DNA from: Calamus simplicifolius
Taxonomy: Eukaryota > Streptophyta > Magnoliopsida > Arecales > Arecaceae
Direction: 5' to 3'
NCBI GenBank assembly: GCA_900491605.1
Contig: UESW01001784.1
Span: 223,268 to 287,267 of the forward strand
Length of the DNA stretch: 64,000 nucleotides
Shown here: one piece after another, positions 55,980 through 64,000 of the stretch
Numbering within the stretch: the first letter of the stretch is position 1
Layout: each line of letters starts with the position of its first letter
The notes under the pieces: model-generated
Databases searched by the model: none
What the model was told of the DNA's origin: nothing
The model's input: only the letters and a program-made list of their open reading frames with translations
Made by a program: the position numbers and the translations under genes

Positions 55980-57576
55980 TGTTGGCCCAGATGGCAACCC
56001 AAGAGGGGGGGTGAATTGGGTTCTTTAAAAAAATTTAACCTTTTAAAACGATTGGCTTTGGAATCAACAAGATTAAGTGCAGGATAAATAACAGCCACAA
56101 ACAAAGAAATAGAGTGAGACAATCGAAGCATGGCAAACACAATGATTTTATAGTGGTTCGGTGTATCCAACACCTACGTCCATTCCCAAGTTCCACTTGG
56201 GTCCACACTATAATCTACCAGATTACAGTCGAGTTGTTTTACAAGCTCACAACTCAAAACTTATTGTTTTCCCGGGATCACAACGAACCCAGCTGGTTTT
56301 TCGGGCTCACCAGCACAAAACCCAAACCCAAGCTAATCTAGCTTGTCCCGAGGTATACTACCTCTACTAATTCAATCCTCCTGATTGAATTAGCAAAAAC
56401 AAATAACAATAGAGTTTACAATAACAAACAGCCCCTTAAATGAGCAAATATTCAATGTAAATAAACAAGGTTAGAAAAGCCTGTTTGAAGCAGATTCGAT
56501 TTGATCTTTTCTTCTTTTCCTCTTCTCCTTTGAGATGTTGAATCAGGCCTCAGCTTGGATTCTTTACAAATGTTGTAGATGAGAAGTTGGAAAATCACAG
56601 AACTGAGCTTTTGTCTCCTTTTTCTTCTTTTTGGGAAATCCTCCGATTTTGACTTTGAATGCCTTGGATTTCTCTTTGAGCTTTCTGGAGTTGATGGATA
56701 TGAACTTTAACTCTTTCCTCTTTGATTTTAGGCTCAAGACTTCTTGGATTTTTCAATTTGATTTTTCTTTATTTTTTGTCTCTCTATATTTTTTTTTATG
56801 GATGAATCCCCTTTTTATAGATCCATAGGTGAAATATAGCCGTTGGAATTTATCTAGATAGATTGTCCATACAGAAAATATAGCCGTTAGAAGTTAGGTA
56901 AAGAAAATATTACCATTTGAGCTGATCTGGTATTTTAAAAATCCGTTCCTGACGGGTTGGAGTCAGCTCCAACTTTTCAGGTGTTGGCTCCAAGTCGGGT
57001 AACCAAAAATAGAAAGTACAAAGTTCGTTGAGGAGTCGGCTCCAAAAAAGTTGAGTGTCGGCTCGCCGCATTCGGGTGTCGGCTCCAAAAACTGTAAGTG
57101 TCGGCTCCAAGATAGTCCAAAAACACGCGTTCTGTTCCCGCATTGGAGTCGGCTCCAGACCTTTGTTTAGTTTGGTTCATTGCATTGGAACTCAAAGATA
57201 AATATTTTTATTATAACATAAATGGCTAGGAACAAATGGTTGCATCACTGAACCATAGAACTTCACAAATATAGACGGAAGAAATATAATAACTCTAGGT
57301 GTCGGCTCCGAAACTCTGGGTGTCGACTCTAGACCATGCCAAAAATCAGAAAGACATTTGATTAGCCATGGGGTCAGCTCCAGACCTTCTGGGTGTCGAC
57401 TCCAGGTTCTGAATTTTGAAACTTACTTTAGGCATTAGATTCAAAGCACGTTTCTTTATGCCTTTTGATTGATCAAAGATTTTTTTAAGCCCTGAAACAC
57501 TTGTTAAATTTGTTAGTGACAAAATGAATATACTCATGTCTTTTATTAATCATCAAAATCAATAATTGGGTCAACA
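55980..57576 (-). repeat. 5' LTR of copia-2 with a 130-bp insertion
   Basis: Pairs with 47265-48749. The motif cluster is at 56960-57410 and the TATA box (minus CTATAAAAAGG) at 56810-56820. At about 57160-57290 a foreign AT-rich piece (cctttgtttagtttggttca to gaaatataata) replaces about 20 bases of the motif cluster. Both the other LTR of copia-2 and the copia-1 LTRs lack it, so it arrived after this element inserted. Confidence 0.92.
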
Positions 57577-57596
57577 ACTAATAATATGTTCGGGAT

Positions 57597-57835
57597 TTAA
57601 TCTAGTTCCATGTCATGGGGGTATTGTATCTCTTGAAGGTCTTCATTGTTCGGAGGTGAACCGAGTTCCATATCCTGAGGGTATTGTATCCCTTTGAGGT
57701 CTTCATTGCTTAGAGGTAATCCAAGTTCCATATCCTGAGGGTAATGTGTCCCTTTGAGGTCTTCATTGCTCGAAGATGATCCAAGTTCCATATCCTAGGG
57801 GTAATGTATCCTTTTGAGGTCCTTATTTGAAAAGG
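57597..57835 (-). repeat. 60-bp in-frame peptide repeat in element B
   Basis: Four tandem units of exactly 60 bases, each encoding on the minus strand a 20-residue peptide of the form MELGSPPSNEDLKGIQYPQD. The open stretch 57791-57597 contains three of them without a stop, although they differ from one another. A period divisible by three and the lack of stops suggest the repeat multiplied while it was translated. It lies in the gag side of B, just inside the copia-2 insertion. Confidence 0.75.
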
Positions 57836-58823
57836 TGAGCCTCTCGCACCGAGCCCTTTTAAGCTGGTTCTCCTTTTTGTTTGGCCATCCCTGAAAGGAG
57901 CTAACCATGGTAATCTTAGTAACAACACCAGCCATCGGTAGGTTCAGCGGGGATAGTTATCGAAGCTCTGATGGACGTTATGCTCTATGGGCTGCTTTGG
58001 GGGTGTATTGATTGAAGCTCTATTTCGAGCTTCTGCTACGCTTTCTTGGCGGTGGGGCCTTATGGCGATGAGGCGGGCTTGCAGGGCTAGCCGGTTGGCT
58101 CTTTTCCAAGCTCTTCCTCTCTATTTTCTTGGATTGCTCGGTTGGAGCCATCTTTCTGGTTTCTTCGACCCTAGCGTATTTGTCTGCTGTGGCTATCATG
58201 TCGGAGAGGCTCTTGAGGTAGTTAACCTCTATAGCTAGGTAAAAGTCTCCCTCCTGATGCAACTCCTGGCGCATCTCCTGATGTTATCATTGCATCCCGT
58301 CATCCTGAATAGTAGGAGAGAAGGGACGAGGGGATCATGGCCATGGCATTGAGTCGTGGTGAGAGAATACTGGAGATAAGGAGCGAGCCCAATGGGATCT
58401 GGGCAGGCTCCTATCTCCTCCCCTCTATGGTGTCGGTTCAACTTCTTTATGGCCGGATTGGTGGCTTCCAATGGATTGGGCAGAGCGACCACCGGTAGGA
58501 TTGGGGTGATTGTTCCACTAGGAAGCTGCTGAGTGGGTGTAGTTGGAAGAGGAACCCCATGAAGCCCCTGCAACAACTGAAAGAGGAATATCACTTGTTG
58601 GACCAGCATGGCAAACTGGTCATAGATGGCTGAAGCTGCTAGCGGTGGAGAAACCTCGATCGGTGATGACTATGAGGGCACCGTGTTGTTTGTGGGATCA
58701 GGCCTTTGAAAGGTGGCCTGATCAGGAGCATTTGTTGTCGCTTTCTTGCTGTTGGTCATTAAGAAAAATGTTCTTCTTGTTTGAAACCTTTTCTCCTTGA
58801 TTACAAGTTTTAATGGGACTTGA
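57836..58823 (-). pseudogene. Fragmentary gag of element B
   Basis: Read on the minus strand after the PBS: a head with MTNSKKATTNAPDQATFQRP (about 58765), a stretch at 58609-58235 with MLVQQVIFLFQLLQGLHGVP and a Pro-rich section, then in another frame (58274-58020) LHQEGDFYLAIEVNYLKSLS and DMIATADKYARVEETRK. The last phrase is like the YAELLSQVQKYI-AEE part of Tat capsids (compare element A at about 20130). The central capsid (the DPLDHL and AWYSRL phrases) is absent, so an internal deletion has joined the gag head to its tail. Several stops follow. Confidence 0.5.
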
Positions 58824-58843
58824 GGCCCTTTCTCTAGCGCCAA
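58824..58843 (-). other. Primer binding site region of element B
   Basis: Minus-strand TTGGCGCTAGAGAAAGGGCC lies two bases from the inner end of the LTR at 58846. TGGCGC-type sites are typical of the Tat/Athila group, as in element A. Confidence 0.7.
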
Positions 58844-58845
58844 TC

Positions 58846-59754
58846 TGATGCAGTTAAAATCCATTCTTCAGCTTGGGGGTGGTGCACATCGAGATTCGAA
58901 TAGCGCTCTCCCATCCAGATAGACCTACAAGATAGCCTTTACGCAGAAAGCACGGGGAATGGTCCCTGCGAAAGACCCTTCGATGCCTAAGTCAGTCGAA
59001 ATCTTCAGCAATTAGATGAGAAGAGAAGGCTCCAGCATAAGGATTTCCCTTCTTGAGATGATTTCTCAAGAGCAATGACCTTTGCTAGAGTTTTTTTGGG
59101 CTTAGATTGCCTTTGAGAGCTTATCTGGGGGTCTTTGGACTTAGTATTTGTGTGCTGCCGAGAAGGTGAGCCATTACTTGATTTTTTGGACGCGTTTTAG
59201 TGAATTGGCATCCGATAAGGCCAAAATCCTATTGGTTACGAGGATCAGCAGTTGATGAAGCTGACGAGTGCTTTATCGAGAATTTAAAATCTCGTTGATC
59301 ATGGATGGAGTGTTGCATTTGGCTCCTATTTTTATTTAGGGAAGCTCACTCTACAATCTTTGCGATCGGGATGGTTCATCCTCTGAGATAGTCGACGTGG
59401 TTTGAAGCAGCAATGGTGCTTACATTGAAGGGATGAAGATCGATCTTGGTGAGGTATGAGATAGCTTGGTCCTACTGAGGCTCGGAGATAGCTCAGCCCT
59501 TTCGAGGTACTGAGATAGCTCGGTACTGCCGAAGTATGAGATAGCTCGGCCATGTCGACATTGACTCTAGTGTCGGCGTTGAGACCGTTGATGGCGTCGG
59601 TACTAACTCTTGAGTCGGTAAGGAAACCGACTCTTGCTATCTGTTGGACTATAGCCCAGTCAGTTAGTTCAAACGTGGCTTGATCAGCCAAATCGGAGAT
59701 AACCTTTGTCGTTGGGTACGTTTATTGATGCGGTGATAATTTTTCTCCGCATCA
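58846..59754 (-). repeat. 5' LTR of element B, intact
   Basis: 909 bp, from TGATGCAG to CCGCATCA on the plus strand. It matches 39985-40174 plus 43166-43907. It includes the GGCC/CCGAGG units at 59450-59560. The short frame 59332-59691 on the minus strand has no known relative. Confidence 0.92.
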
Positions 59755-59759
59755 CCTAG
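59755..59759. repeat. Right target-site duplication of element B (cctag)
   Basis: Perfect copy of 39980-39984. Confidence 0.95.
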
Positions 59760-61160
59760 TATGTTCGATAATTTTTGATAGTATAATTTTATAAATGTAT
59801 GTAAACTTTTTTAAATTTTATATTATTAAATATTCATTTAAAAGTAATAATATTTTTAATTTTGTTTTGTTTTTTGTTAACTATGATAGGGATTGGTAGC
59901 TTTCTTGATTATCAAATTATCATGACCAATAAATTTTTTAAAGCCTTTTTTTTATTCTATTGATCGATCTGTTAGATTGCTTAGAAGGAATTTGATTTTT
60001 GAAATTCTTAAGACCAGTATTTTTAAAAAACTTTGTTTTCTTAATTTATAGATATGTTGGCAAACCATTAAAATGATATTTGGCTTTTTTAATCCACATT
60101 TACTAGAAGAAATTCGTTATTTCTGGGTGGAGGTTCGTTAGATTTGGTGTTTGAATTGATAGCAAACCTACCAAGCTATTTTGGCAATGGGTTGATAGAG
60201 ATGGTGTGATGTAAAATGTCTATTGGAATAATTCATATATAAGAAAAGTTGATTTCAATTACATTAAATTATAATTAACGTAATATTCCACTTAGCAAAA
60301 AAAGAGATATTTTTATCTTTCAGTTAAACCTTCTCAACTTTACTTATATATATTGGATAGATTAGATTAAATTAAATACAAAATTAGGAACAAGGAAAAG
60401 AGTGAATAAATAAATAAGCACTTGTCTGGTACGTTCTTAGAAGATATTTTTTTGGAAGCACCTATCATTTATTATTTATTTTCTAATGAAATGAGAGATA
60501 ATATGTGTGGGCTATGTATAAAATTTTTTCTGCTTTCTCCATCTAAGCAACGATTAAGAGTGATTTCTTCATTTTGTATAGCGTTCTATTAGTTTCACAT
60601 AATGTTGTTATCACGATGGGTCTAATCTAAGGAAGCTTTTGGTATGGAATAATCCCCCCAGAGTGATTTATTATATTGATTCGACTAGTTTCACTTCATT
60701 TGATTGCCCTGAGGTGCTTATACATTGCAGTGATTCAATATTACCCTCACCTTATGGATTACCTTCCATTGGAGTGATCCTATCATTGTTCATAAAGATG
60801 GTGATCTAAGATCACACCCTATAACCATCTTAGACTAAAAGTAATAATTTTTATATAACATAATATAAAATTAATATATTATATATAATATTATATTATA
60901 AGGCACTATATTATATTATAATATAATATCAATATAATATCCTGAACCTATGTAGTTGGAAAAAAAAGGCTTAGATGAGTGAGTTGAGTTGAGAATACCA
61001 ATATAATATATTTAATTATATTATGGTATACTATATAAATTTTAATTTATATATTTATATATATAATATAAATTTATATATTATAATATATAATAATTTA
61101 ATATATTATGTTATATGATATTACACCATATATGTTATAGTTATACAATATAAATATAGT
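59760..61160. other. AT-rich intergenic sequence, no gene seen
   Basis: Very AT-rich, including a nearly pure A/T stretch at 60845-61150 (tatataatata type). No protein motif is seen. From about 60640 on, 'gtgattnnnntattac'-like short motifs begin that resemble the foldback element to the right. Confidence 0.6.
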
Positions 61161-61164
61161 AGAG

Positions 61165-62765
61165 GTAATTTTAGAATCTTATGATTAGTAATATTGGATT
61201 CCAATGGTGACATTTGATTACCAGTGATCCTTGATACCAAATACTTATTAATATTTTCTATAATCTATCACTGGTTTAGATCACTTTAGGATTAGGATCA
61301 AAATGGTCACCAAACACACCTAAATAATGGTAATGTGGATTGCAATATTGATTACCGTTGATTATTATGTTGGTATGACAAATAGATTATCAGTCATATA
61401 ACATCAAATTCTCAAAATACTCTTCAATTAAATTTATTAAAAAATTATATATTATTATATATTTGATTTAAAAAAATTTATATTTAAAATGATAATGCTT
61501 AAATTTAATGATCCTTAAATTTAACAAAATAATACTTTGCATATAACAAAATGGAAGAGACTAGATCTAATGTTTTCATCCGAAGGATGTTGGGGGCCAC
61601 CCAGTGGCGATAGATCCACAACCCGACTCAGCGGAAGCAGGTGTGGCTCGAGACCTTCGACACGAAAATTCCAACGAGATCGGTGAGGAAGAGGTGAGTA
61701 GATCTAATGTTTCATCCGAAGCAGCCGGTGAGGATGTTGGAGGCCACCCAGTGGCGATAGATCCACAACCCGACTCAGTGGAAGCAGGTGTGGCTCGAGA
61801 CCTTCGACACGAAAATTCCAACGATCGGTAGATGAAGAGGTGAGTAGAGAGCGACGAAAGAAAGCAGGAATAATTTTGTTAAACATAAATTATCGGATTA
61901 CAATATCTTCGATAATGTGGATAACCACCTCGTCCTTCTAAGGTAATCTGAATTACCATGTAATCTGGATCTCCTCATGAGTAGTAATCCAGATTACCAC
62001 TACAAGATAAATTATCATTAAAATATATACTGAATATAGTTATGCCCAATTTAAATTACCGGTATCAAACGCAATGCAACCTAATATTTAAAAATAGGCC
62101 CACTAAATAATTATATTTGATATATTTTAATAATAATTTAATCTAAATTACTTTGATGAGGCAATACTGATAGATTGCCTTAGAGGAGGTGGTTATCCAT
62201 GTTACCGAAGATGTTGTATATATATATATTTTTAACAAAACTGTTCCTACCCTTTTCTCTTTCATGAGAAGAGAATCATTCTTTACTCTTTTGTGAAAAT
62301 AAAATCATCCCTTTAAACACTACTTCGCTCATCTTCTCGTAGTATCTATCATCATCAGTGTGCTAACATTATATCATCTTCAAAAAATTCATCGCTATTC
62401 TAACCATCATCGATGATTGATATATTTTTATAATATAATTTTTTTTCTTTTTTCTACCATTGTTTTGTCAGCTCCTTTCCATTGTCATTTATAAATGCAT
62501 GTTTTCTCAAATCAAATATATAATAGTATATAAAATTTAATATATTTGATTTAGAAATATTTTGAGAATTTGATGTTATATGACTAGTAGTTTGTTTGTC
62601 ATACCAAACACAGTAATCAATATTATTGTAACATATATGTGTATACTAAACACAGTAATCAACATTACTGGTAATCTATCCAGTGGTAATCTATCTTGTA
62701 GGCATGCATTACCATTCAAAACTACCTAGTGATGCATCAAATGCAACCTAATAGTAATGCTAAGA
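61165..62765. mobile_element. Foldback / MITE-like nest with long inverted repeats
   Basis: Outer arms: about 61350-61432 ('gattaccgttgattatt', 'tgacaaatagattatcagtc', 'aacatcaaattctcaaaata') are the reverse complement of about 62556-62660. Inner arms: about 61865-61955 ('ggataaccacctcgtc', 'aaggtaatctgaattacc') are the reverse complement of about 62150-62260. A further small hairpin sits at 61957-62000 (taatctggat / atccagatta). Two possible ends reading GGTTGCATT lie on the minus strand at 62735-62745 and 62060-62085. No transposase is present. The order suggests one foldback element inside another of the same type. Confidence 0.6.
61561..61850 (+). repeat. 147-bp tandem duplication with open reading frame
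   Basis: Two copies, the second starting 147 bases (49 codons) after the first, of a GC-rich piece in an otherwise AT-rich region. The plus strand is open at 61604-61831: MAIDPQPDSAEAGVARDLRH, then a linker EIGEEEVSRSN, then VAIDPQPDSVEAGVARDLRH. Both copies keep the frame and the second has an extra SEAAGED segment. It looks like a captured coding piece. I do not recognise the protein. Confidence 0.6.
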
Positions 62766-63079
62766 GATTTATATAAAATTCATGATTATCACATGTCAAA
62801 CTTTGTTTAATATTTTTAAAATTTATTAACTTTGGAGAAGTATATACCTTTTAATTCTCTTGCGTTAAAGTAGTGCTCGTGCGACATAAAATCTATGCTT
62901 ATTGCATGTAAAGCTTCATTTAGCAGCTTTCAAATTTTATTAATTTTAATAACTTTCAATATATTTAAACTTTAAACTCTATATAGCAAAATGGCGCTAG
63001 TGGATCATACAGGCTTATTGCTAGTTATCTAATATATAATATAATAAATTCAAGAGATTTGCTTCCATCAACCCTATCC
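62766..63079. other. AT-rich spacer before the LINE
   Basis: No coding sequence or clear repeat. Confidence 0.6.
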
Positions 63080-64000
63080 TTAAAAGGTTTAATCGCTTTG
63101 AGAATAGTCTTGTTGAGTGCTTTGAGAATCGTGCATCCTAGTGCTCTGGTTCTCCGTCTGTTCCTGCTTTAAGATTTGTGCATCCGTGTTCTTCTTCCCT
63201 GATCGTTGGGTGTTCTTCGTCTCTGTTGCTTCGCCGTCTCTCGGGTTTTTTCCTTCGCCATTCCCTTCCTTCCTATGGCCTCGGATTCGGCTGATGGTAG
63301 CCGGATTCCTGGGAGGAGGACGTCGACGAACGGGTTTCAATGGGTTACCTAGTCTCCTTCGCCAGCTGCTGTGGAGAGGTTGCAGGCTTCGCTCCCGGAG
63401 GTGATTAAAGTCCCGGTGGCGGAGCTTGAAGCGGAGGTGACGGGCTGGCAGCAGAAGGCAGTGCTCGTCCGCTCGTTCCACAGATGGATTCCGACTGAAG
63501 TCTTCATTAGGAAATTTAGGCGAGCTGGAATCTCAGGTGTCATCGTTCCTATTAGTCTGGCATTCAGATGCCATGTTTCCGATTTGATTCCAAGGAAGCT
63601 TGTAACCTGGTTCTGCAGCGACCTTGGGTGATCAATGGCCAGGTGGTTGGCACTGAGCCGTGGAGGCCGGAGTTTACTCTGGCGGAGGACTCCGTCTCGT
63701 CTACTCTAATATGGGTGAGATTGCTGCTTCTGCCTCTCGAGTTTTGGAAGGAGGAGTTCCTCAGAGCCATTCTAGAGCCAGCTGGCGATTTCGTCTGTGT
63801 TGATGCAGCTACCTTGGCGAAATCTAGGGGGGTTATGCGAGGGTCTGTCTTCGGGTTGACCTTCGTTGCCCTCTCCGGCCAGGTACCTGGATTCAAGGGA
63901 GTTCCAACCGTTCTGGCAGAACTTCATCTATGAAAACTTGGAGGGAGTCTGCTTGAGATGTGCCTCTCTGCATTTGGATGGCCCCTGCTCTCAGTTGGGA
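63080..64000 (+). mobile_element. 5' end of an L1-type LINE (ORF1 side), cut by the window edge
   Basis: A leader with a partly duplicated 'gctttgagaat-gt' phrase (63097-63131) and a Ser/Pro-type pyrimidine-rich 5' UTR leads to an ATG at 63276 (MASDSADGSRIPGRRTS). The body matches ORF1 of plant L1 elements, the DUF4283 domain: LVLQRPWVINGQVVGTEPW and RPEFTLAEDSVSSTLIWVRL in the frame 63568-63933. After a frameshift around 63885 comes the run FWQNFIYENLEGVCLRCASL with the start of a zinc-knuckle (CLRC...C). A stop early (63349-63351) and the frameshift show decay. ORF1 binds the LINE RNA. ORF2 would lie beyond the window. Confidence 0.75.
63276..64000 (+). pseudogene. LINE ORF1 (DUF4283-type), partial and broken
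   Basis: Three frames are needed: 63276-63351 (N-terminus), 63371-63631 (VERLQASLPEVIKVPVAELE and LVRSFHRWIPTEVFIRKFRR, a HFR-type segment), 63568-63933 (RPWVINGQVV to VLAEL), then a shift to FWQNFIYENLEGVCLRC at the window end. The domain order (linker, RNA-binding-like DUF4283, zinc knuckle) is that of plant L1 ORF1. The breaks make it inactive. Confidence 0.65.

Larger units (their letters stand above)
47265..57576 (-). mobile_element. Ty1/copia retrotransposon copia-2 (same family as copia-1), nested in element B
   Basis: A minus-strand element with LTRs of 1485 and 1597 bp, a tRNA-iMet PBS at 55966-55977, a PPT at 48750-48764 and a one-mismatch TSD. The gene order is that of copia-1 and the proteins are closely similar, but it lacks the 170-bp AT-rich repeat. 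It has several small deletions (for example about 100 bases in integrase near 53520 and 30 bases before the protease motif) and its right LTR carries a 130-bp insertion. It interrupts element B between its gag remnant and its long array. Confidence 0.92.
39985..59754 (-). mobile_element. Non-autonomous Tat-like Ty3 element B (with nested solo LTR and copia-2)
   Basis: The LTRs begin TGATGCGG and end CCGCATCA, a perfect 8-bp inverted terminal repeat, and a cctag TSD flanks the whole. The PBS (minus TTGGCGCTAGAG) next to 58846 and the PPT (minus tagggagtgggggc) next to 43907 show minus orientation. Without the nested insertions the internal region is about 4.6 kb. It holds a decayed gag piece, a 60-bp peptide repeat, a long tandem array and an antisense ORF, but no protease, RT or integrase, so it depended on another element. 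The Tat-like label rests on the PBS type, the gag fragment and the shared layout (array, then antisense ORF, then 3' LTR) with element A. Confidence 0.85.

Overview
This is plant nuclear DNA made almost entirely of nested LTR retrotransposons. I found no host gene I could support. The element types (Ty3 Tekay/Del chromovirus, Ty3 Tat, Ty1 SIRE-like, a plant L1-type LINE, foldback elements), the AT-rich background and the plant tRNA-iMet primer sites make a flowering plant certain. A monocot, perhaps a palm, is my guess from the general look of the elements. It is not shown by the sequence.

Layout. 1-2030: unclassified, with one LTR-like promoter segment. 2030-12846: a Tekay/Del-type composite with three LTRs and two partial internal regions (LTR-int-LTR-int-LTR), heavily decayed. 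12847-18279: AT-rich DNA with a promoter-like spot, a possible CACTA end, three consecutive palindromes (15.06-16.15 kb) and a more GC-rich promoter-like stretch just before the next insertion. 18280-39646: a plus-strand Tat-lineage Ty3 element (A). It has gag, PR, RT, RH, a second (archaeal-type) RH and INT, then a 24-bp tandem array, then an antisense gene that appears spliced and has its own TATA box. A minus-strand Ty1/copia element (copia-1, 24513-35142, TSD aagcc) sits inside it. 39985-59754: a minus-strand, pol-less Tat-like element (B, TSD cctag). It holds a solo Tekay-type LTR inside its 3' LTR and a second minus-strand copia (copia-2, 47265-57576). 59760-62990: AT-rich DNA with a foldback element nest around a 147-bp coding-phase duplication. 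63080-64000: the 5' end of an L1-type LINE running off the window.

How the parts relate. The two copia elements are one family: about 1.5-kb LTRs, tRNA-iMet PBS, and gag-PR-INT-RT-RH. Downstream of pol they carry a third, sense-strand ORF with an N-terminal basic/acidic tail, a domain resembling the 'putative plant transposon protein' family, and a C-terminal coiled coil. Their LTRs carry about a dozen GGAGCCGAC-type motifs directly upstream of a conserved TATA box. The same motif cluster recurs just upstream of the third ORF and, in looser form, in the unrelated solo LTR at 40.4-40.6 kb. Both Tat-like elements carry, next to their 3' LTR, an antisense ORF behind a TATA box. Antisense and extra genes carried by retrotransposons, and the motif array shared by unrelated elements, are the most interesting content.

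All coding regions show stops or frameshifts, so nothing here looks autonomous today. Boundaries marked by TSDs, PBS and PPT are firm. Lineage names rest on motifs read by eye, not on a database search.
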